Positions 23,201 through 36,315 of a stretch of DNA of 64,000 bases are shown piece by piece. Positions within the stretch are counted from its first letter, which is position 1; each line of letters opens with the position of its first letter. The stretch comes from Sphagnum compactum (taxonomy: Eukaryota; Bryophyta; Sphagnopsida; Sphagnales). The position numbers and the translations under genes were made by a program. A model generated the notes under the pieces. That model did not search any database. It was given only the letters and a program-made list of their open reading frames with translations, and was not told the DNA's origin. Location of the stretch: positions 14,694,001-14,758,000 of the forward strand of contig OZ234494.1 in assembly GCA_965153455.1 (NCBI GenBank), in the 5' to 3' direction.

Positions 23201-26200
23201 GTCCTGCGAGTAACAAATAAGAAGGAAAGAGGCACTCAAGAGGGTGCTATATAGGTCTGTCTCATGCTTGCTATTTCATCCATTAGATTTTAGTATCTTT
23301 AACTATCCTTGCATCCTTAGTGCCGAAAGTAGGTTATTCAGGGATGTAAAAACATTCCTTTCAATTCCCAACATTGAATTTGGTAAGTTAATATTTTTTA
23401 TTGTTTCAAATGAATTTTTTTTCTTCCTTATGTTTCTACTCTTAATGCTGAGAGTAGAGGATGTTGTTTATCAAAAGTAATCAATGGAATCAATGATGGA
23501 ATCCTTGATATTTTTTTTTGCCTCTTCCATTGGCCTTTTTTTCCTACAGACCTCCTTAAACCTTATGTCCCCTACTTTCGGTATTGAGAGTAACAAATAC
23601 AAGCTTTGTGTCCACTACTATGTGTTCATAAGTCTTCAAGTGAACATGCATTCAAGTCAAGTTCCTCAATGTTTTTCTTGTTTGCAAGTATTTTTATCAT
23701 GTGTTTCTTCTTGTGGGAGCAATTGACCAACTCCTTCACTAGGGTAGTACTATTTGGGCAAGTTCAACATGAAATTATATTATTTTCAAAAATGTTAGAT
23801 TTCAAAAATATGTTTTTTGAAAGAAAAATAATATGATGGAATATGTTTGAAAATGTATATCATTTGTTGAGATGGAATCCTCAAAATTAATTAATTATTC
23901 AACAAACATGTGTCGAAGTGGGCAGGGTACTACAATCGTATATGTATCCAACATTTTGATCAATTGCATAATCCTAAATATCTGATGACAAATAACATGT
24001 AAATGCCATTTTCATAAGTGAATTTTGTGTGATGTGCTTGGTGTTTTTTTCTGTTTTGAAATTTGTGAGGTAGGTGGGTTAGCAACCATCCAAAAAAGGA
24101 ATTAGCGAAATTTGGTTGTAGGTTAGGGAGGAAAATGTTACTTTCATATTTAACTTCTAGCCAAATTTGGCTAGATCTTTGTGTATGTCATTGCCACTTT
24201 GGTTACATCACAAAATTGACTAAAAAAAAAGTTATTTTCAAGGTTGATGTGATGATTGTCAAGATTGTGTAGGGTCCAATGTACCAACATGTACATGGGA
24301 AGGATGTTTAGAATTTCAATCCACCAAAACAAGCTTCAATTGGGTTATGATGATCCCCAAGAAAGAGAGAGCTTTCCATTCACATTGGAAATATGTGTTT
24401 AGGGTTTAGGGATTAACGTAACCCTAAATCCTTGGCAATCAAGATTCCAATTTGACAACTTGGAAAAAGTTGGGACTCAACATTTCTTCAAGTTATAATG
24501 TAGTACTTTGGACATTTGGATCATCTGTTGTGGTTGTTAAACATATTATTAATTTACATATTTGAGATTTTTTTTTGTTTAGTAATAACTTGTGTTGTAA
24601 CACAATTGTAACCAAAAAAGGTGGGTCTCACTAAATATCATAGGATGTGCGGTTGCATTTTATAAATTGAAATGCACTATGCTCATCTCAACATATTCCT
24701 TGGTTACGTAAGAACACAATAACAATTTGAACCCTTGTAACCATATCACAACTAACATTAAACTAATACAATTGATGGATTAACACACTTTAGATTCCTT
24801 TTCATGGCTATCATAGTCATGCAGTGGTTGTGGATTTTTAATGATAAATTCAACATCTTTTAATTCCCCAATTATAACCAAATCAAAACTTAAAAAAAAA
24901 TGTTTTACAATTTGTCATCACTTCATCAATAAAATTTCTATAAATATTCAAATGACCCCAATCTTCCCATGAATAAAGAATTGATTGGAACTTTCAATAA
25001 CAAAAGTACTCAACCTTCCCCAACAATGACTATGGCTTGATTCAAATATATTGAATTTGAGTTGTGAATCCCACAACTGACTACCCAATTAATCTTTTAG
25101 AGCCTTTCATCCCTTCCATCATATGTATCTAAAGACTCACTACAACTTAACGTTTTGTTTACTATTTCCAACATAACGGAACTATTGGAAGAAAAAAAAA
25201 CATCAATTACCTATTCTTGGCATTCATCCCAAAATGATCAAAATCTAGACCAAAGAACCTGCAAAACAAACACAAAACATTACAATATTTGTAAAAACCA
25301 AAAACTAGAAGAACTTACTTAGCTTGTAGTCATGAAACCCTTTTGTAGTCTTGTCCTTTTGTCCAACTCCATTGCTTGCACAATTCTCTTCCACACAAAA
25401 GAAAAACAAAGAATTTAACGTTAATCATTAACCTTTTGCATATTTTTAATAACATAGTTATTTTCAACAACAAAGCCTTCCCATTAGAAACACTTTATGA
25501 ATCAATATACAACAAGATAACATGTGGTTTTCAGCACCAAAACAATGGCAATAAGAGCCCCTTTCAGATAGTAACCCTAAACTATATCATCCATGTTTTT
25601 CTATTACATAATTTCTTTTAGTCAAGGTGACCATTGGGTCCATATTTCTTTCAGTACTTGCAATGCCCATGAATCCATTTATTTACATTCTTCCTTTTTC
25701 ATCATTACATTCATTCATTTGTCTTTGTTTTGTTTCTTAACCCTATCAATATAGACAAGGGCTATTTTTTAACTAGGGGTCCCCCCCCCCAAATTTGGTG
25801 ATATAAAACATTTGGTGCATTTTTTTCCCAAAAAAAGAGAGAATTAGTTAGATTTACATTTGAAAAAAAATCCCAATTTTTTTGTAAAAAATATGAATAT
25901 TTTGTTGGAAAAAAAAATTGGTTATAACAATAGTCTAATATATTAAAAATAAATTGCACAAGTACTTACTAGAACCCTACCTGTTAACATTCTCATGATG
26001 AAGAGGCCCCAAAAGTTGAACTTGCAAAGTTCAAAGGCAAGAAGGTTATGTAGAAAGGGTATTTATTCAATCACAAAGTATTTGCATACTTGTTTTTAGT
26101 GTATTGGAGGGCATGTAATTAAGTAAAATTTGTTTTATTCAAACATAAGGGTTTTTCAAAATGCCCTACATCTTTTATTTATTTTTTCTTCCATGATACC

Positions 26201-26490
26201 TAACAATATATATAAGAAAAATGTATTTCCAAGGTACCTTGGGGAAAAAAATGAGAAAACAAATTTGCCAATGCTTTATGCGACGTAACACCTTAAAGTA
26301 GGGCATTCATAAAATAAATGTTTATTTTGGGAACACCCTACTCCATGGGCAATACCCTATACATGATGTACTCCACTTTGTTTATCTTTGTCATGCCAAT
26401 TATGGATCATATGTAGAAATTAAAAGATACATTGTCTCCTCAACCATAAGTGTTAAGTGAGAAACCATAAGTGTTGATTCTCACTTAGTA
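20251..26490. other. AT-rich repeat-derived intergenic DNA
   Basis: No gene is recognised here. Near 22540-23130 there is a run of longer broken frames with ordinary amino-acid composition (for example around 22610-22820 and 22904-23128) that may be a decayed transposon protein, but I cannot name a family. TTTAGGG-like motifs occur at about 24400-24430. A poly-C run lies near 25780-25790. Confidence 0.45.
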
Positions 26491-26493
26491 TAC

Positions 26494-26905
26494 CTCTTCA
26501 AAACAATTCAAGCCACCAATTTCAACAAGCTCATTTGGTCCATAAGTTTTCTCTTCACACTTATGCACAAAGCCTATGAAAGCTTTTTAGAACATTAAAT
26601 TATTGTTCCAGTGAAGAGAACTTTTCAAGCACACCAATTCTAACAATCTTATTGGCCAAAAGGTTTTTATCTTACACCTAGGCATAAGCCTATTATAAGG
26701 CACATCATACTTGTGTGTATTTTTACATGTATTAATATTGTAATACTAAGCCTTGTATCTATAGACACAATGGTCAAAAACCATACACGAGTATAGAAGG
26801 CCCTCGAAGTAGACTTGTGCGTAGGTGTGTTGAAGAACTAACTTTTGGGCCATGAGATTTCTTAGAATTGGTGGCTCAAATTGTTTTGAGGACTTGTTTT
26901 TCACA
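26494..26905. repeat. Diverged three-part repeat with an inverted arm
   Basis: The segment at about 26494-26572 (containing AAGCCACCAATT and a GGTCCATAAG motif) recurs in diverged direct form near 26630-26695 (CACCAATTCTAACAA, GGCCAAAAGG). It recurs inverted at about 26815-26905 (TTAGAATTGGTGGCTCAAAT). The outer copies could pair as a foldback about 250 bp apart. It may be the remains of LTR or foldback-element ends; the family is not recognised. Confidence 0.5.
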
Positions 26906-27748
26906 ACCTAGCACCTTAATGTTGTAATGGTTTTCGATAGATTCGTATGAATTCAAATAGGTCCAAATAGAGTGTTTGAAATGAGGTTATTTTCAATTGT
27001 TGCACATGGCCCATAATTTGCATGCAATAGACATGCAAAAGACATGCAAAAGTGGAGAGAGTGAGTGTGACAAGGTATTGTGCAATTGTGACAAATCAAT
27101 AGAATAGTTTTTCCACAAATTATTTGTGCAATTTTTTCCATGATTACTTATACCTATTTCGTTATCACTACAACTTTCAAGTTGGGTTGGTTGAAAGTAT
27201 TGAGGTCTTTTGTAGTTCTGAGGTGATTCATCACCCCAACGTTCCCATTGACATCTAAGAAATCAAGTTTACGAATGGGTACCTTCCTTTGTTGTTTGAA
27301 GTTCCCACCACATTGTAGCAAAGTATATATGAGATGGACATACAATGTGAAGCTTTTGCTTTTCCTTTAGTTTTTCCGGTTGGTTTATATTCCCAACATT
27401 TTGTGAAATAGATACATTCAAATTGCATGCACTTTTTTTCTTTGCTAGTTTTGTTTCTTCATTTGTTAGTATGCTTAAATTTAAATAAAATTCAATTCAA
27501 TTCAATTGCATACAATGTCATTCAATATTTTCATTGGAATGAAACCTAATTATCACAAAAAATCAATTCATTTTTTTTATCATTTCATTGTCATTGGTAG
27601 TGCATAGCAATGCAGAGCACAAGCAAATTGATGAAATTTTCTTAAGTTTTTGCATGTTTGCACTCACAAATGATACCCAAGGACCAAGAGGTATCAACCT
27701 TTTTTCAATCATCATCCACATTTTCAAGCGATGAATATCATCCCATCA

Positions 27749-27776
27749 CCTACCTACCTACCTACCTACCTACCTA
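27749..27776. repeat. (CCTA)7 microsatellite
   Basis: Seven perfect CCTA units. A (TG)11 run follows at 27852-27873. Confidence 0.95.
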
Positions 27777-27851
27777 ATCACAACCCACTAACCCTTATGT
27801 ATGTATTTACCATATAATAACCTTGTGTACACCACCTAACTCTATTGACTC

Positions 27852-27873
27852 TGTGTGTGTGTGTGTGTGTGTG
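27852..27873. repeat. (TG)n microsatellite
   Basis: Eleven TG units in AT-rich DNA about 750 bp upstream of CFAP206. Confidence 0.95.
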
Positions 27874-28146
27874 AAAAAGAAGTGCTTTCTCCTCTGCACC
27901 TCTTCAACCATTTTACTATTCTAACAACACTAACAAAAAAACATTTCAATGCCCTTCAACAACAATGGTATTATCTTGTGGGTGTGAAAGAAATTCAACC
28001 AGAAATTTAGTCAAAATCATGCAACTAGTTCAGGCTCTTGCTCTGAATAACATTTGAGTGAGAGTTATATTTTATGTAAAGAGAGAGGATTGGTACCCAA
28101 AATTTTAAACATTTGGTGACAAAATCAAACACACCTTTGGCACAGC

Positions 28147-28175
28147 AGAAGAAGAAGAAGAAGAAGAAGAAGAAA
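28147..28175. repeat. (GAA)n microsatellite upstream of CFAP206
   Basis: About nine GAA units, ending in a purine-rich tail, about 450 bp upstream of the proposed start codon of CFAP206. Confidence 0.9.
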
Positions 28176-28624
28176 AAGACAAAGGAAAAAAAAGATGGGT
28201 CATGGAAGTCTATGCAAGATTGAGTTTTTAGGTATTGTTGCAGCATGTGAGAGTGAGTAAGAGGGAGAATTTCTAAGGGTGATGAAGGATAGAAATCCCT
28301 TTGATGAAGAAGGGTTGGATCAATGGGTTCATGAGGGAATGGGTTGTCGATAGATAAAAGGAAAAAAAATAAAATCATGGCTCGGTTATTCCAGAACATG
28401 ACATGATTGTTGCTTGAAGGCAGTTTTGAGAACGAGAAACAGCAGTTAAGAATATGGGTGGGAAAAAAAATGGGGTTAGCCAAGAAAGCTGTGAGCAAAT
28501 TGAGATACGGAACAACAATATGTCAAGAAGAAACAAATTGCAACTTTTAACATGATGAACTTGGAAGACAATTGAAAGAGTCTCTGAGAGGGAGTCTGAG
28601 AGAACAAACTCACAAGAACAAACA

Positions 28625-31600
28625 ATGCAGATTCACGAAGTTGATCCAAATGCTAGAATTGAAGGATTTGTTAGGAGATTTGATCTTCCCAATTGGAGAG
28701 ATGTCGAAACGAATCTGTATTTGACACTGAGCAGGGCCACTGATCTTGCGCCACCAGAGCCCAAAAGGCCTCCTTATGTTGACCCATATGATGATCCCTA
28801 TCCCCTGTACAGAAAGGTGCCAGGAAATCCTAACCCACCACCTCCGATAATCACAACCCCGCATGTGATAGAGAAGAATCTGGTGTATGTAGATCCAAAG
28901 CCAATGACAGGAATGGTGCAGAATGTGCTGAGGGAGTATAGAGAGCATCCAAACTACATTCCGACTGCACATGCACGAGAGTATCAGGAGGCCATGGCAT
29001 GTTTCCAGTTGCGCTCTGCTGTTGTCCAATGGCCTGACAAGTACTTTTGCCTTCAAACCTCCTTGTCCTCCTTCTTCTCTACCAAGTCGTGTTCTTCAAC
29101 CATTGAGGATTTGCAGAAGAGAACTGTCATCCGTTTTGAGAACACCCATAAGCAAAAATCACATAGTCATTGTTGCTTGTAAAACCTCATTGAGAAACCC
29201 ATTTGCATATAAAAACCATTTGTGATGGATGCTTGAACACAAATTGTAGGCATGGTGCAAACATGGGTGAAGAAGAATATAAGAAATTAGTGACAATTGC
29301 GGCAAAGCATTTGACTCTGGAAGACTGTCCTGCTCAAGAAATAGTTCAACTGCAGGTGCAACCCATTTCAAAGTTTGTTATCTCTCGTAATGTAATACAA
29401 AAGAGTAATAAAAAGAAAGGATCACAACACTTTTGCTTTGCTTGATGACCTCATGAATGGATACATGGGCAAATTGTAAAGGAGAAGCAAAAATCATATG
29501 CTTATATCCATTGGAAAAAACACAATCAAGATCATGTGATTTCTCTTGTATACACTTATACCCAAATCCATGCTGCTTATGAAAGGTTGAGTCCTTGAAT
29601 CTTACATACATGTCATGAATGCACATGTGCAGATTACAGCGCAGGCTGCGTTTCATTTAGCAACGTTAGAAATGACAAACAACAACAGGAAGAGACGAGA
29701 GAGTCTTGACAACATCATGGAGCTTATAGTTGCCACCAAGGTCACCAACCCACCCACCTTCTCGATCTATAAAGCCCCAGATACCCATAATGTGTTTTGT
29801 GTAACTTTGTTGCAATTTTACATGTTCAAGCTGCATATGAGATCATTCTCCTAGCATGAATCAACATCTGAAGAAAATTGTTAAATCTTTTTTCTTGGAC
29901 TCAAAAGTGCTTTATAGTACTTTACAAAAGCATACCCTCCCAAAAAAGAAAACACTTCCTTACAGTGGGGCAGGGCAGGTTGTTGATATTCGCAAGTACT
30001 ATGAAACAGCTGAGGTGTTGAGAGAGAGGGTGGTACATTACCTGAAGGAATACAGCAAGCATATGGAGGAGGAGCCAAGTTTCTCTGTCGATAACAAGAC
30101 TGAGGCAGTGATGGAGGCGGAACTCAATGCTGCACTGGAAAGTGTGTTCCCAAGAAAAGGCTTCTTATATTGGATGGATCTTGCCAATAATGAGAAGGTC
30201 CTGCAATTGGAAGAATTAGCTGAAGTTGTGGTGGGCATCCGAATCTTCAACAAGCACGTCCTTTCTTCTTCCTCTTCTTCACCTGATCTTCTTCTGCCAT
30301 ATTCACGCAACCCAATTCTTTTTTGGCTTAGTGACTACAACCCCATCACTATCTAAATCTGCAATTTTCCATTGTGTGTGTTTCAATTCCACACTCCAAA
30401 GGACTGTATCTAAATGCTACCCACATGGGTGAAGAGAAAATTCAAAGGTCAAAATCCATGTGTGAGCTGAAGCTGGCAAAATTCTTCTCACCATGGGATG
30501 GGTGGGCAGATATCTAGGGAAAGGAGGACACACATTGCAGCTTCCGTTTGAGTCCTATCAGAGTGAAGCCATAGAACTTGCAGATGAAGTACAGGATGCT
30601 CTGGTGAAGGTGACCGAAAACATCCATGGCTACTCACTGGGTATTGCAACATACACACATGAAATGGGTACCAATCATATGTTCATCAAACGTCTGCGGG
30701 ATGAGCTAGCCTACCAATATCAGGTCAGAAGAGATATCACTGCACTCTTGAAACCACAATCACTGACTGTTTGTTTCATTTGAAGCAAAAGCAGAAAAGA
30801 GAGAAAAAAGAAGCATTTGGACCCAATTGAGAATAAATGACATTGTAACTCTTCTTTTGTAGTGAATGAAATTTTGCTTGTTCGCTCTCCAGGCGGCCGT
30901 ATATTTGCAGCCCTTCAACAGATTCTTGTATGAGAGGCATGGGGTAGTCTCTGATCTTCTGGAGAAGTGTGACCAACACCTTGATGCAATTGTTGAGATC
31001 ATCGGAGACTATGAATGTATTCCCGGTGACATGGTACTTGCCCCTGTAGAACACTTTTAAAGAGCGTCTCCAGCAATGTTCAGTATGTGACCCTGCATAA
31101 ATATTTCTCGCATCCAAGTTCAGTTATTCATTTTTTTCGAACCCAACCCATAAAACTAAAACCGAGACTACAAATAGGTGGGAGACTACTAATAGAAAAC
31201 CGCGTGGACCAATCATTATGGTTGACCCATCAGAAATAGGGAACAACAGTCAAATCATATTTATTACATTCTTCTCTAGCAGGTGTTAAGCTTTTCTGTG
31301 CCTTTTACCAGCCTCAACAAACAATGCAAAAATGTTGGGCCAAAACCATTTTTCTGAGCCAAACCAGCGCATTTTGACTTTTCTTCATCCAATTTTAATT
31401 TGCAGAGTCACATACTGAGCACCAGTGGAGTTGTTCTTACACTCCACTCTCTGAGTTGCTCATCTAAAAACTTGCTCACTAGGCTCTCGAAAACTGAGTT
31501 TTCCTTCTGTGTTTTTTTTTTTTTTTTGGTTGGGGGCAAGATGAGCAGGTGTTTCCAAAACTACGAGCTGTGGGTGCTGTTCAGAATGCAATAGCCCAGG

Positions 31601-33478
31601 AGCTCCAAAGCCTGCGGGCACGTATAAAAGCTGCTGCACCGTTGATTGCAATGACAATGAAGCCATTCTACAAACCATCCCCTAGCACTGAAAGGAAACT
31701 GGCAATCAAGCAAAAGAACTTTCAGTTCTTACCTCGAGACCCGCCATTTGAGGATGAAAATGAGTATGTTGTCTCAATTCCCAGTTTTAAGCAAAACTTC
31801 GCTTCTACCAAATTTTCACGATGTTCTGTTCTGTGAACAATCATAGTGACCCATTTTCTGTGATGGGTGAACAACACCATCAAACAACAGCATTTTGTGC
31901 CTCTTTCCTTCCCTTTGGCAGGTACCAAGAGACTGCTGAAAGGGGGTGCTGCAAGCCTTTCCACATTACGGGTGCCCACCTCTGTGACATCATGAGGGAT
32001 GGAGATCCTCTGGAGTATGGTGGATTTTGTGCCGTCTGTTTTGTCAGACAGGGAGGTGTGCTCTGGAGGGGTGACCCCAGCATTGGCCTTGTCCAAACAG
32101 AGGACAAGAAACTGTACTCCTTTGGTGATGATATCTCACTGCAAAGGTGACAAACTGTAACCTGAAGAGCTGCACAAAACCGATGAGCAAATAACATAAA
32201 AAAACTAGTAGTTTTTATGTCACAAGTGAAAATCCATCTGAAAGGAAAATCTCTAGAGATATAGGATTTTGTTACAATAGTTTGTTTCTTCATGCAACTT
32301 CACTGAAAAAAATTGAAGGCTCAGTGGTGGAGTAGAAGAGCTGTGAATTTCTTCTGGTCAAGGCAACTATTCTAACAGGAGGATCCGTGTACTGAAAGAA
32401 AAGGATTGGGCAACATGGGCTTTCTTTACCAGATTCATGAATGCGCCATGCAAATATATAGCAGATGTTGCAAACTTGGTGAAAGAAATGCCGCAATATG
32501 TGCACATCATGAACCTAGAGTTTTCGCCTGCATTCAGCTACCTCTCAATCCCGAAGGTAAAAAAAAAAAGCTACAACAACATCCCATCAAGAAATCAAGT
32601 GGGTCTTTCTTGTCGCTCACACTCTTGCTCAGATTCGCACTGAAATCTCACAAAGTAAGTACACCACATTGAATCCGCCACCCACTGATTGACTCCCATA
32701 AAGCTAGACTTGTAAATCTTTGTAACACAACAATACTCACTTCACAGTGTGATCCCACACCGACAGCAAAAAAAAAAGATGGTTTGGTGATTTGTAAACA
32801 ATTTCCAGATAGTGGAGACTGAGCTTGTCACCGAGGGAATCCCAAAGGAGTTTGCAACACAGACAGATACCCATCCCTGGATTTGTGTATGGGACAGGGA
32901 GAAGCTCCACAAGAGGTACTAAAATTTGGAGTAGTAGTAGTTCATCATGTGGCCATCATGGAATGTAGTAAACTCCAATAGATGGCTGGCTGCAAAACTG
33001 ATGAACCAAAAATTAATCCATGGGGGTATGCAGAAAACTGGAGCTTGAAAACAAGAAGACCCATTGCACTCAAACAGATTTGAGCCACTTCCGAAGAGAT
33101 AATTTCTCGCAGGTAGTACATACATCAAAATTACCCAACAACAGAAAAAAGAGTACAAACTTCAGTAAATCAGAATCTTGCATAACAAAATTAAGATAGT
33201 GATGAAATCTAAGTTGTCTTTCTTCATAATGATAAAACTGGGTTCCAATTTTATTGTGATTATTTTTTTTGCAGACATGGCTTCCAAAGGAGAAATGGAC
33301 GAATACAGGAATTTCAAGGTACACAGATATGCCTCGCCATGTGAAGGTGCTGCACAACCTTCGAGGCGACATGCACACACGCATGCATACGTGCAAGGCA
33401 AAATATGAACACACATCGTTCTACAATCCTTTTAAAGTTGTTCCTCCTTTCGAGCTGATCACAACTCCTTATTGCTGA
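28625..33478 (+). CDS. CFAP206: Cilia- and flagella-associated protein 206 (CFAP206/FAP206)
   Basis: Axonemal protein that docks radial spoke RS2 and dynein c to the doublet microtubules; in plants it would act in motile sperm. The model has 12 exons and about 755 aa: 28625-29040, 29250-29355, 29633-29740, 29979-30253, 30510-30723, 30893-31033, 31549-31763, 31922-32146, 32379-32556, 32809-32915, 33034-33112, 33275-33478; every phase agrees. Family landmarks seen: VVVGIRIFN followed by YLGKGG across a splice, VFPKLRAVG (exon 7), YGGFC and GDPSIGLVQ (exon 8), ATQTDTHPW (exon 10), TQTDLSHFRRDNFSQ (exon 11), then WLPK and HNLRGD (exon 12). The animal protein is about 620 aa; here the extra length is mostly an N-terminal region with a Pro-rich stretch (about residues 40-85). 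The fourth intron appears to be GC-AG, and exon 9 has two possible acceptors 3 bp apart. Confidence 0.87.
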
Positions 33479-33503
33479 CTCTGAACTGAATCCCCACCAC
33501 CCT

Positions 33504-33529
33504 CAACAACAACAACAACAACAACAACC
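33504..33529. repeat. (AAC)n microsatellite
   Basis: About eight AAC units just after the CFAP206 stop codon, likely within or near the 3' UTR. Confidence 0.9.
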
Positions 33530-33834
33530 AAAAGGGCGACAAGAAAGAAAAAACTTGCACTCACTCTCACCATTGCACTAATGTTTTGATCTAGCCACCC
33601 ACTTAAAACTCGATCCACCAAAACAATGGGAACATTGATATAAATAATAACGAGATATTGAAAACCAAATGGAAACATGATAAGAAAAAAAAAAGGGTTG
33701 AACATCGTTGGTAGTGTGTAGCTAGCAACGTGAAGCCCAAGTTCAATACTCAAACCAATATTCAAAATTCGAAGCTAGTTTTATTCCATGCAAAGTTATG
33801 AAAAGCTTTTTGAGTCTAGACTAAATGCCTCGCA

Positions 33835-33988
33835 CATTACAACAAAAGGTGTCTCTATACGCCAAGTGATTTCACTGGATTTTGAGTGAATTCACTAGTT
33901 GTAATGAACAGGGACCAGTGAAGAAACAGTGAATTCATTAATCTAGTGAATAGGGACTAGTGAACTACACCCACATTTTGTAGTAGCG
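33835..33988. mobile_element. CACTA-type MITE, copy 1 (154 bp)
   Basis: Starts CATTACAACAAAAGGTGTC and ends CCACATTTTGTAGTAGCG, which is an imperfect terminal inverted repeat. It is flanked by GCA on both sides (33832-33834 and 33989-33991), the 3-bp target duplication expected for CACTA (En/Spm) elements. The interior carries repeated AGTGAA/TTCACT motifs like the subterminal repeats of that superfamily. It is too short to encode a transposase. One end base has drifted from CACTA to CATTA. Confidence 0.85.
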
Positions 33989-34173
33989 GCATGACTACCA
34001 AATGCATATGACTAACAAACAATAATGTTCAAGTGATGTAGGAACTAGTCTATATGGGGTTCTTTGCCAAAAACAAACTTTCGTATGTTGCTTTTACATG
34101 ACCATTTTGGTTGTATGGTTTTGTCCCTATACCATTCCAAAGACAATCATAAAATGACTACCTCATTTTCAAG

Positions 34174-34327
34174 CACTACAACAAAAGGTGTCTCTGTACG
34201 CCAAGTGATTTCATTGGATTTTGAGTGAATTCACTAGTTGTAATGAACAGGGACCAGTGAAGAAGCAGTGAATTCATTAGTCTAGTGAATGGGGACTAGT
34301 GAACTGCATCCACATTTTGTAGTAGTG
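34174..34327. mobile_element. CACTA-type MITE, copy 2 (154 bp)
   Basis: Same length as the copy 185 bp upstream and about 93% identical by eye. It starts CACTACAACAAAAGGTGTC and ends ACATTTTGTAGTAGTG, flanked by AAG on both sides (34171-34173 and 34328-34330). The different target duplications show two separate insertions, not a local duplication. It has no coding capacity, so it must have been moved by a transposase encoded elsewhere. Confidence 0.9.
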
Positions 34328-36315
34328 AAGCCTAACTATTTTATAAATTTTTTTTTTCCCTATTAACTTTCTTACTAACTATCTCTTTTTTTAAAACTAT
34401 TTCACTCTTTTTTTCTATCCACCAACATGGATATAAAAAAAAACAAAATTAACATGTGTTTTTTCATGTCCATGAAATGTATATTAATTTAAATTAAATT
34501 TGACATTGACATAAATATATGAAAACATAAGAAAAAATTAAAATAGTTGATTGTCACTGGTAGTGTGTAACAACACGAAGCTTAAGTATATATAGAAAAT
34601 GAGGTTTGACAGTTTCAAATCTAATTTTCTAGAATTTCAACAATTGAAGAATAAGTATGCAAAGTAAGTACACCTTCCTTGTGTTGCGTATTTGTAATAA
34701 TAAATAAATGGGAGTTTGATTCTCAACAATTTTGGCAAAATATCAATAAATTTTGTTCTTTCAAGGAAAGTAATTTGTGAAAATTTCAGCATTTCTAAAA
34801 ATAATATAATTTGTAGAGATAGTTAACAAAAACAAAGCAAGCACATAATGGCTCTTCCCCGCCCCCCCCCCCCCCCCACATTTAAATGATATCCATAAGG
34901 ATGGATGATAAATGTCCAACACATGGTGAACCCACCCCAAGTGGCTCCTTAAGTGATGTTGGAAATAAATGTTTCTATACATACCGGACTCTATAATGGA
35001 TGAATACCAAACTTTTTTGGCCCATTTTTGGATGATGCATCACATCCATGTATGTCTCTCTTTACCCTGAAGGCCGGAGCCAACAAAAACAAGCAGCTCA
35101 TCACATAATGAATGTCCACGGATCCTTTAAATGACATCATCCATCAGGATGATAAATAGTATGCATAGGCTAGTTAGCCATTAATTTAATTAAATTTTTT
35201 TGAATTGCCAAAATTTCTGAAAATTTGGTGCCTGCCATGGCAAAAGTCTGAATGAACCTCTCAAGCACAATTAGCATTTTTTTTTGGGGGGTGGGGGTGA
35301 ATTTTGGCAACCTGGCAAGGAAAAAAAAAAAGAAAAAAAAAGGGAGGGTGCAAAAGCTACAAAGGGTTTTTTTTTGGGAACAAATGGGGCCAAAGTTGTC
35401 AAATTCTGAAGGAAAAAATAAATCCTAAAGTCACCAATATTTAGAGAATATGTTGCAACAACTGGCCAAATTATAGTTTCTAGAATCCTAAAATAATGGA
35501 GAATAAATTTCATAAATGTATTTAATTATTCATAAATGAATATATATTAAATTTTAGATTCAATATTATTATAAGTGTTGAATTGTAAATTAATAATAAT
35601 AATAATATTTTTACTGCCGAACATATCTGGCCCCCCCCCCCCAAAAAAAACAAGGGGTGTGTCACATCGTGGCCTTGCCATTTACATTAAAAAGTAGCTT
35701 AAGGCAAAAAAGAAGAATTATGAAAACTCAAATATTTTACCATGCAAAAAAAATATAATCTTCAAAAAATCCTCTAAAAAAACAAAAATCCAAATCCTCT
35801 TCCAAGATATTACAACTCTATAAGTAATCTTTAAGTTTCAACACAAGCCAAAAATATCATGGTTCAAAAATCCTCATATAAAAATAAATAGACCTATTAT
35901 TATTACTTACCTAGTAGGGGCCAAAATCCCTTAAGCCACTATATATACTCTATAATAGTAGAAGGCCAATAAATTATCAGGCACCACCTTGCTCTGGAAA
36001 CCAACCTAAGGTACTAAGTTTACTAGGGTATTATTCAACATACTCTAAATTTTAAACACATAGTGCTGGTTAGCATGGTCAAAGCCCAAGTGGATCCTTT
36101 TAGAAGTTAGGATCCTACATCAGAAGAAAAAAAAGTGGATAATTCAACTCATGTAAAATGTAAGAATATCAAATATTGTAAATGTAAAGTGGATGATTCA
36201 ACTCATGTAAAATGTAGGAATACCAAATATTGACCCATTCATTACAATGTCTCTACCCTCTTCTGAAGAAGGCCAGAGCCAAAGAAGAAGAGAACCAACT
36301 GCAAGAGAGAAACAA

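Larger units (their letters stand above)
33479..36300. other. Intergenic DNA with MITEs and homopolymer runs
   Basis: No gene is recognised. It contains an (AAC)n run at 33504-33529, two CACTA-type MITEs (listed separately), poly-C runs near 34862-34877 and 35630-35642, a T/G-rich tract near 35278-35300, and an imperfect direct repeat at about 36133-36178 and 36188-36233 (GTGGAT-ATTCAACTCATGTAA core). Confidence 0.6.

Noticed and set aside
27749-27873. Possible CRISPR-like or tandem gene array
   Set aside because: Simple (CCTA)n and (TG)n microsatellites with no spacers.
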